64,000 bases of DNA from Paraferrimonas sp. SM1919 (GTDB lineage: Bacteria; Pseudomonadota; Gammaproteobacteria; Enterobacterales; Shewanellaceae), in the NCBI RefSeq assembly GCF_010993985.1, contig NZ_WINH01000011.1, forward strand, positions 61,855 through 125,854, in the 5' to 3' direction. Both the position numbers and the translations under genes were made by a program. Shown here in pieces: positions 1-8,819 of the stretch. The notes under the pieces were generated by a model that was not told where the DNA came from, made no database searches, and saw nothing but the letters and a program-made list of their open reading frames with translations. The stretch's first letter is position 1. Each line of letters begins with the position of its first letter.

Positions 1-197
1 AGCTCTGATTCTTCAACCGTCTCTCCAGTCGCATCAAGCGCCAACACAGAAAAAGGAATATGCATGCCATTATCGAGCACACCTTTGATTGCCTCTCGTT
101 TTATTCTTTTACCACGAGCGACACCATTTAAGTCCGAAATAATTAAATCGAACACTTCCACTTCTGGGTTTTGCTCAAGAAAGGAATCTAATACCAT
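1..197 (-). CDS. puuA: gamma-glutamylputrescine synthetase, N-terminal part (cut by window edge)
   Basis: Glutamine-synthetase-family ligase that would join glutamate to putrescine in the Puu pathway. Only the first 65 or so residues lie in the window; the gene runs off the left edge on the minus strand. The visible protein has FDLIISDLNGVARGKRI, the N-terminal signature shared by PuuA and related glutamine synthetases. The ATG at 197-195 is preceded by a good AGGAG-type ribosome site about 7 bases upstream. It is divergent from puuD and the rest of the putrescine cluster, which supports the PuuA assignment over a general glutamine synthetase. The catalytic part is not visible, so substrate specificity is inferred from context. 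Confidence 0.8.
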   Translation of the reverse strand, partial: MVLDSFLEQNPEVEVFDLIISDLNGVARGKRIKREAIKGVLDNGMHIPFSVLALDATGETVEESE

Positions 198-418
198 CAC
201 ACTCTCCTGTGTTTATAATTTTGAACAGCATCCTTCATGTTATCTAACCACAATCGACAAATACTTGGCTAGACATCAATAGCAACTATTTGTTTTAGAA
301 TCCTAAAACCTTAGTTTAACATTTGTTTCAATTGTGTTAACAACAACTCTTGCACTTTTCTCTCAACTCCAATAGGTTGTTATTGTATTCAAAATTTTGT
401 TCACTCAAAGGGCAGTAA
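198..418. promoter_or_regulatory. divergent puuA/puuD promoter region
   Basis: AT-rich intergenic stretch between two divergent genes of the putrescine pathway. A TGAACA element (222-227) lies 25-30 bases before the puuA start and its inverse TGTTCA (398-403) lies 16-21 bases before puuD. They could be paired operator half-sites for the PuuR-like regulator encoded at 6618, but they are short and do not match the E. coli PuuR site that I remember. No clear -35/-10 pair was assigned. Confidence 0.3.
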
Positions 419-1189
419 ATGGTTCAAAATTTACCACTAATCATTGGCGTTTGCGCTGATGTTGTACAAAACGGTGCTCACGCTTACCACCAAGTCGGGG
501 ATAAATATATCCGTGCATTAACTGACACCAATCAAGCCATGATTGTGGTGTTACCTGCACTCTTTGATCTATTAGATGAATCCTTGCAAGAGCAATATAT
601 TCGCCAACTTGACGGCCTGTTATTAACCGGATCATACTCTAATTTGCACCCTAGTTATTATGGTGAACAAGCTGCAGAGAATGACGACGCCCAAACCGAT
701 CCAATGCGCGATGCCAGTAATTGGCAATTGATTCGCAAGGCAACGGAACATAATTTGCCCATTCTAGGGATCTGTCGCGGCTTTCAAGAATTAAACGCAT
801 TTTTTGGTGGCACGCTGCACCATCGCGTTCACGAAGTGAGCGGGCTCAATGATCACCGAGAAGATAAAAACGCACCATTAGCACAACAATATGCGCCTGC
901 ACATGCAGTAAATATTCATCAAGGCGGATTGATGTCACAGTGGTTTGAACAACCACAAATTGAAGTCAACTCTATCCATATGCAAGGTGTTAATCGCCTC
1001 GGAGAGCCTTTGATTGTTGAAGCAAGTGCAAGCGATGGCCTAATAGAAGCCTTTTCTCACCCGAAGTTGAATTTCTTATTTGCCGTGCAATGGCATCCTG
1101 AGTGGAAACCCGAGCAATACCCCCAAAATAAAAAAATAATTAATAGCTTTATCGATGCCTGTCATCGCTTTCACAAGGATATGAAGTAG
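419..1189 (+). CDS. puuD: gamma-glutamyl-GABA hydrolase (class I glutamine amidotransferase-like)
   Basis: Hydrolyses gamma-glutamyl-GABA to glutamate and GABA, the last Puu-specific step of putrescine breakdown in the cytoplasm. The 256-residue protein is of normal family length (peptidase C26). The nucleophile elbow GICRG places the catalytic Cys at about residue 119, and QWHPEW supplies the His at about 226 that completes the triad with a nearby Glu. It starts the plus-strand putrescine cluster and is followed after 2 nt by the transaminase gene, so the two are probably co-translated. The neighbouring puuA, puuB and puuC make the PuuD assignment secure compared with other C26 peptidases. 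Confidence 0.9.
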   Translation: MVQNLPLIIGVCADVVQNGAHAYHQVGDKYIRALTDTNQAMIVVLPALFDLLDESLQEQYIRQLDGLLLTGSYSNLHPSYYGEQAAENDDAQTDPMRDASNWQLIRKATEHNLPILGICRGFQELNAFFGGTLHHRVHEVSGLNDHREDKNAPLAQQYAPAHAVNIHQGGLMSQWFEQPQIEVNSIHMQGVNRLGEPLIVEASASDGLIEAFSHPKLNFLFAVQWHPEWKPEQYPQNKKIINSFIDACHRFHKDMK

Positions 1190-1191
1190 TT

Positions 1192-2538
1192 ATGGACCAA
1201 CAAGCCTTACAACAATTAGATGCAAAGCACCATTTGCACCCTTTCAGTAACCAAACTGAATTAAATCAGACTGGTACACGGGTAATTACCCATGCTGAAG
1301 GTGCCTATATTTATGATGCTAATGGTAATGAACTGCTGGATGGGATGTCTGGGCTATGGTGTTGTAACTTGGGCTACAGCCAACCCAAGATCAATCAAGC
1401 CATCGCTCAACAGTTACAAGAACTGCCTTATTACAATACTTTTTTTCAGTGCACACACCCTAGGGCAACAGAATTAGCAGCGGCCATTACTAGCCGCGCT
1501 CCAGCGCACATGAATCAGGTATTTTTTACTAACTCTGGTTCAGAGGCGAATGACTCTGTCATTCGAATTATCCATCGTTATTGGGATGCCAAAGGTCAAC
1601 CTAAGCGTAAACAAATCATTGCTCGCACTAACGGCTATCATGGCAGCTCTATAGGTGGTGCCAGCCTTGGTGGCATGAAGTTTATGCACGAGCAATTCGC
1701 GCCGTTGGGGGGAATTCACCATATTGCCCAACCCTATTGGTTTGGCGCTGACACCCAACTTTCTCAAGATGAATTTGGCTTAGTTGCTGCTCGAGAATTA
1801 GAACAAAAAATTCTTGAGCTAGGGCCAGATAATGTCGCCGCATTTATTGCTGAGCCCATTCAGGGAGCCGGTGGTGTAATCATTCCTCCAGCCAGCTACT
1901 GGCCGGAAATTCAGAGGATTTGTAAAGCGTACGGCATACTCTTGATTGTTGATGAAGTGATCTTCGGTTTTGGCCGCACCGGTAAATGGTTTGCCAGTCA
2001 ATTTTACAACGTTGAGCCAGATATGATCGTTTTCGCCAAAGCAGTGACCAACGGCTTCCAACCTCTTGGTGGTGTCATTTTAAGTGACCGAGTTTCGGCC
2101 GCCTTATATCAATTGAATGACGACTTCGCCCATGGCTATACCTATTCTGGACATCCTGTTGCCTGTGCTGCGGCACTGGCGACATTGGATATCTTAGATG
2201 ATGGCTACATCAACAAAGTTGAGACTGAGCTTTCTCAAGCCATGCAGGATTTTTGGCTTGAACTGGGGGAGCATCCTTTAGTTGGTGAAGCTCGTTGCCT
2301 AGGCTTTGTTGGTGCTTTAGAGCTGGTAAAAGACAAACAAAGTCGCCAACGTTTTGATAGCAAAGGCAGTGCTGGGACAATTTGTCGTGATGCGTCATTG
2401 CAATCGGGTTTAGTCATGAGAGCGACTGGCGACACGATGATTATTGCCCCTCCATTTATTTTAAATCGTGAAGATGTGAAAACGTTAACACAAAAAGCTT
2501 GGCAGGCTTTGGATCTGACTTTAAGTCAGTTGAAGTAG
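1192..2538 (+). CDS. spuC: class III PLP transaminase, putrescine/GABA type (SpuC-like)
   Basis: Pyridoxal-phosphate aminotransferase of fold type I class III, 448 residues. Visible landmarks are SGSEAND near 115-121, the cofactor-contacting Asp in IVDEVIFGFGRTG (D254) and the Schiff-base Lys in FAKAVTNGFQPLGG (K283). The family includes putrescine-pyruvate transaminase (SpuC), PuuE/GabT and beta-alanine-pyruvate transaminases. In this cluster it could deaminate putrescine directly or act on the GABA released by PuuD; I cannot tell which from sequence. No separate puuE/gabT is seen in the window, which leaves the GABA role open. It lies 2 nt downstream of puuD and 59 nt upstream of potF. Confidence 0.8.
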   Translation: MDQQALQQLDAKHHLHPFSNQTELNQTGTRVITHAEGAYIYDANGNELLDGMSGLWCCNLGYSQPKINQAIAQQLQELPYYNTFFQCTHPRATELAAAITSRAPAHMNQVFFTNSGSEANDSVIRIIHRYWDAKGQPKRKQIIARTNGYHGSSIGGASLGGMKFMHEQFAPLGGIHHIAQPYWFGADTQLSQDEFGLVAARELEQKILELGPDNVAAFIAEPIQGAGGVIIPPASYWPEIQRICKAYGILLIVDEVIFGFGRTGKWFASQFYNVEPDMIVFAKAVTNGFQPLGGVILSDRVSAALYQLNDDFAHGYTYSGHPVACAAALATLDILDDGYINKVETELSQAMQDFWLELGEHPLVGEARCLGFVGALELVKDKQSRQRFDSKGSAGTICRDASLQSGLVMRATGDTMIIAPPFILNREDVKTLTQKAWQALDLTLSQLK

Positions 2539-2597
2539 TCTGATGTTAAGGAAAATCCCCTGTCAGATATTCAACCCTGGACAAAAAGGAAAATAAC

Positions 2598-3692
2598 ATG
2601 TCTAAAATTAACAAATTAGGGATTGCTGTTGCAGCAGTCGTAGGCTCATTAGCATTTAATGCTCAAGCGGAAACTGTAAAAGTTTACAATTGGAGTGACT
2701 ACATTGCAGAAGACACTATCGCTAATTTTGAAGCCCAAACCGGCCTTAAAGTCAGTTATGATGTTTTTGATTCTAACGAAGTCGTAGAAGCTAAATTGCT
2801 TACAGGAAATACCGGTTTTGATGTTGTGGTACCCTCTGCATCTTTCTTAGGGCGTCAAATTCAAGCTGGCGTGTTTATGAAGCTTGATCGCTCAAAAATC
2901 CCAAATATTAAGCACCTTGATCCGGTACTAATGAAAAAGCTTGAGCGTGTTGATCCCGCTAATGCCCATGCAGTTCCTTACCTTTGGGGTACCACTGGTA
3001 TCGGTTATAACGTTGAAAAAATCGCTGAGATCTTTGGTGAAGATTTCCAAGTGGACAGCTGGGATTTATTCTTCAAGCCAGAGAACATTAGCAAGCTAGC
3101 AAGCTGTGGTGTGGCAAGTCTTGATGCTGCATCAGAGATGATCCCTGCCGCTTTACATTACCTTGGTCTAGATCCAAATACACATAATAAAGCCGATATT
3201 GAGAAAGCTGCTGAACTATTAAAGTCTGTGCGCCCACATATTCGTTACTTCCACTCTTCACAATACATCAATGACCTAGCCAATGGTGACATCTGTTTAG
3301 CGATTGGTTGGAGTGGTGATGTTATGCAGGCATCCGATCGAGCTGCAGATGCTGAAAATGGCGTGACCGTGGATTACAGTATCCCTAAAGAAGGTGCTGG
3401 TATGTGGTTTGATATGCTTGCCATTCCTGCAGACACAACCAATGCTGCTGGTGCTCACCAATTCATCAACTACATTTTAGAACCAAAAGTAACTGCCAGC
3501 ATTACTGATTATGTTTGGTATCCAAACGGTAATAAGGCAGCAACACCATTGATTGATCCTGAGATCACTGCTGCAGAGAATATTTATCCTCCTGTTGAGG
3601 TAATGAACAAGCTATATACCTTTGATGTTATGCCAGCCAAAGTGTCACGTATCACTAACCGCGCTTGGTCTGATATTAAAGCCGGTAAATAA
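2598..3692 (+). CDS. potF: periplasmic putrescine/polyamine-binding protein
   Basis: Solute-binding component of a PotFGHI-type ABC importer. The 364-residue precursor has a Sec signal peptide ending at NAQA (about residue 24), followed by the mature start ETVKVYNWSDYI that is typical of PotD/PotF proteins. The aromatic WSDY segment belongs to the polyamine pocket of the family. It is preceded by an AAGGAAAA ribosome site and followed by a hairpin before potG, an arrangement that often lets the binding protein be made in excess over the membrane parts. Context with putrescine catabolic genes favours PotF (putrescine) over PotD (spermidine). Confidence 0.9.
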   Translation: MSKINKLGIAVAAVVGSLAFNAQAETVKVYNWSDYIAEDTIANFEAQTGLKVSYDVFDSNEVVEAKLLTGNTGFDVVVPSASFLGRQIQAGVFMKLDRSKIPNIKHLDPVLMKKLERVDPANAHAVPYLWGTTGIGYNVEKIAEIFGEDFQVDSWDLFFKPENISKLASCGVASLDAASEMIPAALHYLGLDPNTHNKADIEKAAELLKSVRPHIRYFHSSQYINDLANGDICLAIGWSGDVMQASDRAADAENGVTVDYSIPKEGAGMWFDMLAIPADTTNAAGAHQFINYILEPKVTASITDYVWYPNGNKAATPLIDPEITAAENIYPPVEVMNKLYTFDVMPAKVSRITNRAWSDIKAGK

Positions 3693-3712
3693 CTTTATTA
3701 TCTAACATAGCA

Positions 3713-3731
3713 AGGGGAGCTTGGCTCCCCT
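3713..3731 (+). terminator. intra-operon hairpin between potF and potG
   Basis: AGGGGAGC (3713-3720) pairs with GCTCCCCT (3724-3731) around a 3-nt loop, a perfect 8-bp stem, followed by only a weak T tract. It probably acts as an attenuator or as a 3' stabiliser of potF mRNA, not as a complete stop, because potG starts just 22 nt downstream with the same orientation. Confidence 0.6.
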
Positions 3732-3752
3732 GTATTTGCTAAGGAAGCAATC

Positions 3753-4871
3753 ATGACGTTAAAACATGTATCTAAAACCCAGGGAGAGGTCTTACTTGAG
3801 CTTAAAAACTTGTCTAAAAGTTTTGATGGAAACATAGCTGTAAGAGACGTCAATTTATCGTTTCACCAGGGTGAAATTTTTGCCTTACTCGGCGGTTCCG
3901 GCTGTGGTAAATCAACACTACTAAGAATGCTAGCAGGTTTTGAAACTGCGACAGAAGGTAATATCTTCCTTGATGGCAATGATATCGCTCACATTGCCCC
4001 TTACAAACGTCCATTTAATATGATGTTTCAGTCTTATGCTTTATTTCCACATATGACGGTAGAACAGAATATTGCCTATGGCCTAAAGCAAACCAATATG
4101 AGCAAGAGCGATATTAATAAGCGTGTAAATGAAATGCTTAAACTCGTTCATATGGAAAGTTACCGCTTAAGAAAGCCTGCACAACTATCTGGAGGACAAT
4201 GTCAACGTGTGGCATTAGCTCGCAGCTTGGCCAAACGACCACAGCTGTTGCTGTTAGACGAACCAATGGGAGCACTTGACAAAAAATTACGCGGTGAAAT
4301 GCAGCTTGAGCTGGTTGATATTATTAAGCAAGTTGGCGTGACCTGTGTGATGGTAACCCATGATCAAGAAGAAGCCATGACCATGGCGGACCGTATTGCA
4401 GTCATGGACAGTGGTGAAATCCTGCAAGTCGGCTCCCCCCATGAAATCTATGAGTACCCCAACTGCCGTTATGTCGCAGGCTTCATTGGCGGCGTCAATA
4501 TGTTTGAGGGCACCATTGCCGAAGAAGAGCCTTCCTATGTAATCGTCAATGCCCCTAATTTATCTGCTCCAATTTATATCGACCATGGCATCAGTGGCCC
4601 CATAGGACAGCGACCCGTTGCCGTTGCCGTTAGGCCTGAAAAAGTCAACATTAGCGTCGAACAGCCAACGGATAAATATAATTGGGGAGCCGGTATCATT
4701 GATGATATTGCCTACCTAGGTCAACACAGTATTTACCATATCCTATTACCTAATGACCAGTTTATTCAGGTAACCATGACCAACGATAGTCGCCTACAAC
4801 AACCTTTTGAACTGGAACAACAAGTGTATGTGTCTTGGACACCAGGTTCATGTGTCGTAATGGAGGACTAG
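3753..4871 (+). CDS. potG: polyamine ABC transporter ATPase
   Basis: ATP-hydrolysing subunit of the putrescine importer, 372 residues, with an N-terminal nucleotide-binding domain and a C-terminal TOBE-like regulatory domain from about residue 280. Walker A is GGSGCGKST (47-55), Walker B is LLLLDEP (D169, E170) and the Q loop lies in MMFQSYALFP. The ABC signature reads LSGGQCQRVA, where most transporters have LSGGQQQRVA, so the residue after Gln is Cys150. The gene ends 2 nt before potH starts. Confidence 0.92.
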   Translation: MTLKHVSKTQGEVLLELKNLSKSFDGNIAVRDVNLSFHQGEIFALLGGSGCGKSTLLRMLAGFETATEGNIFLDGNDIAHIAPYKRPFNMMFQSYALFPHMTVEQNIAYGLKQTNMSKSDINKRVNEMLKLVHMESYRLRKPAQLSGGQCQRVALARSLAKRPQLLLLDEPMGALDKKLRGEMQLELVDIIKQVGVTCVMVTHDQEEAMTMADRIAVMDSGEILQVGSPHEIYEYPNCRYVAGFIGGVNMFEGTIAEEEPSYVIVNAPNLSAPIYIDHGISGPIGQRPVAVAVRPEKVNISVEQPTDKYNWGAGIIDDIAYLGQHSIYHILLPNDQFIQVTMTNDSRLQQPFELEQQVYVSWTPGSCVVMED

Positions 4872-4873
4872 TA

Positions 4874-5794
4874 ATGGCAAGACTTCAACATCTATGGTCA
4901 AAGGTTCAAGAGCAATTTAGTTCATATTCCCGTAAAGGTGTCATCTCGATCCCTTATGTATGGCTATTACTGTTTTTCTTAATTCCATTTATTATCGTCT
5001 TAAAAATTAGCTTTGCTGAAACACAAATTGCTATTCCACCTTACACGCCATTATTTTCTGTTGAAGATGGTCATATCAATATTGACCTAAACCTAAATAA
5101 TTACGCTTATTTGTGGCAGGATGGACTCTATTTGGAAGCGTATTGGAGCTCTTTAAAAATTGCTCTAATCTCTACCTTACTTTGTTTGCTTATTGGCTAC
5201 CCAATGGCCTTGGCTATCAGTCGCGCCCCTGCATCAAGCCGCAATGTATTGTTATTACTGGTTATTTTACCTAGCTGGACTTCTTTTCTAATTCGTATTT
5301 ATGCGTGGATAGGTATTCTAAAGCCCAATGGCTACATTAATAACGCTTTATTATCCCTTGGCTTTATTGATGAACCTTTAATCATGATGCATACCGATAT
5401 CGCCGTTTACATAGGTATCGTGTATGCCTATCTGCCCTTTATGGTGCTGCCACTTTACGCCAATATGATGAAATTGGATAACTCCCTAGTAGAAGCATCC
5501 TATGACCTTGGTGCGACGCCTATTGCTACTTTATTTAAAGTGATCATCCCACTTACTAAAGCTGGCATTATTGCAGGCTGTATGCTGGTATTCATTCCTG
5601 CTGTGGGTGAGTTTGTTATTCCCGAACTCCTCGGTGGTCCTGAAACTCTAATGATAGGTAAAGTATTGTGGCAAGAATTTTTCAATAACCGTGATTGGCC
5701 GGTGGCCTCGGCAGTTGCCATCGTAATGTTATTGTTTTTGATTCTCCCTTTAATGTGGTTTGACCGTTACCAAAACAAGCAAGAAGAGGCCTAA
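4874..5794 (+). CDS. potH: polyamine ABC transporter permease
   Basis: Inner-membrane permease of the putrescine importer, 306 residues from the chosen ATG. The start at 4874 was preferred over an in-frame ATG at 4835 because the earlier one lies inside potG, while GGAGG at 4862-4866 is well placed before 4874. Six hydrophobic segments are visible, starting with IPYVWLLLFFLIPFIIVL. The cytoplasmic coupling motif of binding-protein-dependent permeases, EASYDLGATPIATLFKVIIP, is present. It pairs with PotI as a heterodimer. Confidence 0.92.
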   Translation: MARLQHLWSKVQEQFSSYSRKGVISIPYVWLLLFFLIPFIIVLKISFAETQIAIPPYTPLFSVEDGHINIDLNLNNYAYLWQDGLYLEAYWSSLKIALISTLLCLLIGYPMALAISRAPASSRNVLLLLVILPSWTSFLIRIYAWIGILKPNGYINNALLSLGFIDEPLIMMHTDIAVYIGIVYAYLPFMVLPLYANMMKLDNSLVEASYDLGATPIATLFKVIIPLTKAGIIAGCMLVFIPAVGEFVIPELLGGPETLMIGKVLWQEFFNNRDWPVASAVAIVMLLFLILPLMWFDRYQNKQEEA

Positions 5795-5796
5795 TC

Positions 5797-6621
5797 ATGA
5801 AGTTTTCATTTAGTCGATTTATGTTATGGGCTGGCTTATTTTTTCTTTATGCGCCTATGCTCATTATGGTCATTTTTTCATTTAATGAATCCCGCTTAGT
5901 GACAGTTTGGGCTGGTTTCTCAACCAAATGGTATGGTGAGCTAGCGCAAAATGATAAGTTGCTTGACGCTGTTGGCAACTCTTTAACTATCGCTTTTTAT
6001 GCGGCCACTGCAGCAGTGATCCTAGGAACAATTGCCGCTTTTGTTTTGGCCAGGTTTAAATTCAAAGGGAGCACCATGCTAAGGGGTATGATCACCGCAC
6101 CTTTGGTTATGCCTGAAGTGATTACTGGTTTATCTTTATTGCTTCTATTCGTTGCATTGGCTCAGCTTTGGGGCTGGCCAGCAGGACGTGGCATGACGAC
6201 CATTTTCATCGCCCATACTACGTTTTGTATGGCCTATGTGGCTGTGGTTGTCGGTTCCCGCTTAAGTGAAATGGATATGTCGATTGAGGAAGCTGCACAA
6301 GATCTTGGCGCCCCGCCATTAAAAGTGTTCTTTACTATCACTTTGCCAATGATTGCCCCAGCTTTATTATCTGGGTGGTTATTAGCCTTTACCCTAAGCT
6401 TGGATGATTTAGTTATTGCCAGCTTTGTTTCAGGGCCCGGTTCGACTACATTGCCGATGGTGGTTTTCTCTTCTGTAAGAATGGGTGTTAGCCCTGAAAT
6501 CAATGCATTGGCAACAATTATTATTGGCTTAGTTTCAACACTGGTATTGATCGCGTGGTGGTATAGCCGCCGCTTAGAGAAAGCCCGTGTTCGAGACATG
6601 CAATTGGTCGCTAAAAAATGA
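5797..6621 (+). CDS. potI: polyamine ABC transporter permease
   Basis: Second inner-membrane permease of the importer, 274 residues and about six transmembrane segments, beginning FMLWAGLFFLYAPMLIMVIFS. The permease coupling loop EEAAQDLGAPPLKVFFTITLP is intact. It follows potH after 2 nt and overlaps the start of the regulator gene by 4 nt (ATGA), so translation of the regulator is probably coupled to the transporter. Confidence 0.92.
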   Translation: MKFSFSRFMLWAGLFFLYAPMLIMVIFSFNESRLVTVWAGFSTKWYGELAQNDKLLDAVGNSLTIAFYAATAAVILGTIAAFVLARFKFKGSTMLRGMITAPLVMPEVITGLSLLLLFVALAQLWGWPAGRGMTTIFIAHTTFCMAYVAVVVGSRLSEMDMSIEEAAQDLGAPPLKVFFTITLPMIAPALLSGWLLAFTLSLDDLVIASFVSGPGSTTLPMVVFSSVRMGVSPEINALATIIIGLVSTLVLIAWWYSRRLEKARVRDMQLVAKK

Positions 6622-7160
6622 AAGTAGGACAACGTATCAAGCAATTACGGCAGCAACAAGGCCTATCTCAGCGCCAACTTGCTAAAAGTATTGAACTTCC
6701 TAACAGTACTTTATCCATGATCGAGCGAGATACGGTTAGTCCATCGATAAGTAATTTACATAAAATACTTATGGGCTTAGACACTTCCTTAAGTTCTTTT
6801 TTTAGTCAAAATATTGAAAACAGTTCACCCATTATTTACAAGCAAAGCGAGTTGCCGGATATCGGTGCAAAAGGGGTTAGTTATCTATTAGTGGGCGCAA
6901 ATGTTGAAAATAGAAAACTGACCTTTATGCTTGAAAATTACCCTCCTCAGCATGGCACTGGTGATGAATTCATCACCCACCCTGGAGACGAGGCCGGTTT
7001 AGTGTTGCAGGGTTCAATTTACATTATTCAAGGGCAGCAAAGCTATCAAGTAAAAGAGGGAGACTGTTATTACATTAACGCCGAAATTCCCCATAAATTT
7101 ATTAACAAGTCCAATAGCGAGTGCCAGATAGTCAGTGCTATCTCACCCGCTAATTTTTAA
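6618..7160 (+). CDS. puuR: HTH-cupin transcriptional regulator, PuuR-like
   Basis: Cytoplasmic DNA-binding regulator of 180 residues. An XRE-type helix-turn-helix occupies residues 1-60 (LAKSIELPNSTLSMIERDTVSPS) and a cupin_2 sensor domain fills the C-terminal half (HPGDEAGLVLQGSIYIIQG ... GDCYYINAEIPHKF). This architecture and the location match PuuR, which senses putrescine and represses the puu genes in E. coli. Here the gene is embedded between potI and puuC and overlaps potI by 4 nt, so the regulator is likely autoregulated with its transporter. That ligand and target are the same as for E. coli PuuR is inference. Confidence 0.82.
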   Translation: MKVGQRIKQLRQQQGLSQRQLAKSIELPNSTLSMIERDTVSPSISNLHKILMGLDTSLSSFFSQNIENSSPIIYKQSELPDIGAKGVSYLLVGANVENRKLTFMLENYPPQHGTGDEFITHPGDEAGLVLQGSIYIIQGQQSYQVKEGDCYYINAEIPHKFINKSNSECQIVSAISPANF

Positions 7161-7191
7161 TGGCTTAGTGATCATCACATTAGGAGTAACA

Positions 7192-8685
7192 ATGACAACG
7201 TGGACGTATCAACAATGGCGAGAGTATTGCGAGCAACTCAGCATAGAATCTCGCGCCTTTATCAATGGACAATACTGTGATGCCAGTTTAGGGCTTCGTT
7301 TTGATTGTATTAACCCAGCCAATAACCAGTTGCTTTGTCAGATCGCCGAATGTGACAGCATTGATGCCGATGCAGCCGTGAATGCCGCCAGAGACAGCTT
7401 TGAGCTGGGTCATTGGCGTACTATGGCCCCCAAAAAACGTAAACAAGTACTTTTAAAATTAGCGGACTTAGTTGATCAAAATGCGACTGAGTTAGCGGCT
7501 TTAGAAACCTTAGATATGGGCAAGCCTATTTCTGAAAGTTTCAATGTCGATATTCCTGGCAGTGCCGATGTTATCCGTTGGCACGCAGAAGCAATCGATA
7601 AAGTTTATGACGAGGTTGCGCCAACTCAAGATGACGTAGTCGCAATGATCACTCGCGAGCCTATCGGTGTGGTGGCGGCCATCACACCATGGAACTTTCC
7701 ATTATGGTTGGCATGTTGGAAAATCGCTCCGGCACTGGCTACGGGCAATTCAGTAGTGCTAAAACCATCTGAAAAAGCTTCCCTTACTTCCATTAAACTC
7801 GCCGAACTCGCCCAACAAGCTGGTATACCTGATGGGGTGCTGAATGTACTACCAGGCTTTGGTCATAAAGTTGGTAAAGCACTCGCATTACACAATGATG
7901 TTGATGCCTTAGTCTTTACGGGCTCAACAGCAACCGCCAAACAATTGCTTATCTACGCTGGTGAATCCAATATGAAGCGAGTTTGGTTAGAAGCTGGTGG
8001 CAAAAACCCCAATATCGTTTTTGCTGATGCTGACTTAGATAAAGCGGCCCAAGCTGCGGCCTCTGGCTGTTTCTACAACCAAGGAGAAGTCTGCGTGGCC
8101 GCGACTCGTTTGTTAGTTGAATCTTCTATCTATGACAGCTTCGTTGCTAAAGTCATCGAAGCCAGCAAACGCTTTCGACCTGGGGATCCCTTAGATCCAA
8201 GTACCAACATGGGCGCCTTAGTCGACCAAGCACATCAGTGTGGCGTGCTCGATAAAATAGCCACAGCCAAGGTCTCTGGTGCCCATTTAGCACTCGGTGG
8301 CAACGCCGCGCTATGCACTGAAACCGGTGCGTTTGTTGAGCCAACGATTTTTACAGAAGTGGATAATGCTATGGCGATTGCCCGTCAAGAGGTGTTTGGC
8401 CCGGTAATGTCAGTGATCCGTTTTGAAAATGAACAACATGCCATTCAAATCGCTAACGACAGCGATTATGGACTTGGCGCTGCCGTTTGGACCGCAAGTT
8501 TAAAGAGAGCTCATACCATGGCTAAAAAACTTCGCGCCGGCTCGGTATGGATTAACAATTATAACGATGGTGATATGACTGTGCCTTTTGGTGGCTTTAA
8601 GCAATCAGGTAATGGCCGCGATAAGTCTTTGCATGCGTTAGATAAATATACTGAAGTCAAAACAACATGGATTGACCTTAGTTAA
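7192..8685 (+). CDS. puuC: gamma-glutamyl-gamma-aminobutyraldehyde dehydrogenase
   Basis: NAD(P)-dependent aldehyde dehydrogenase of 497 residues that would oxidise gamma-glutamyl-GABA aldehyde, the product of PuuB. The oxyanion Asn is in ITPWNFP (N168), the general base in WLEAGGKNP (E267) and the nucleophile in NQGEVCVAATR (C301). The start at 7192 was chosen over an upstream in-frame ATG at 7135, which lies inside puuR, because AGGAG at 7182-7186 precedes it. A hairpin follows the stop codon. Confidence 0.88.
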   Translation: MTTWTYQQWREYCEQLSIESRAFINGQYCDASLGLRFDCINPANNQLLCQIAECDSIDADAAVNAARDSFELGHWRTMAPKKRKQVLLKLADLVDQNATELAALETLDMGKPISESFNVDIPGSADVIRWHAEAIDKVYDEVAPTQDDVVAMITREPIGVVAAITPWNFPLWLACWKIAPALATGNSVVLKPSEKASLTSIKLAELAQQAGIPDGVLNVLPGFGHKVGKALALHNDVDALVFTGSTATAKQLLIYAGESNMKRVWLEAGGKNPNIVFADADLDKAAQAAASGCFYNQGEVCVAATRLLVESSIYDSFVAKVIEASKRFRPGDPLDPSTNMGALVDQAHQCGVLDKIATAKVSGAHLALGGNAALCTETGAFVEPTIFTEVDNAMAIARQEVFGPVMSVIRFENEQHAIQIANDSDYGLGAAVWTASLKRAHTMAKKLRAGSVWINNYNDGDMTVPFGGFKQSGNGRDKSLHALDKYTEVKTTWIDLS

Positions 8686-8735
8686 TAATTTTATGCATGT
8701 TTAGCCAAGCATACTTGTGCTAAAAGCATAAATCC

Positions 8736-8759
8736 GGCGACCGGTGATGACTGGTCGCC
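8736..8759 (+). terminator. hairpin downstream of puuC
   Basis: GGCGACCGG (8736-8744) faces CTGGTCGCC (8751-8759) around a 6-nt loop, a 9-bp stem with one G-T pair. No T run follows, so it may be a pause or mRNA-end element more than a strong intrinsic terminator. Confidence 0.45.
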
Positions 8760-8819
8760 CAACCCTTGCGGTTAAGTTGTACGCGAATAACAACAATAAA
8801 TCCAATGAAGGAAAAAACT

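Noticed and set aside
6234..6644. 136-codon minus-strand frame within potI
   Set aside because: Shadow of a well-supported permease gene; no domain or ribosome site.
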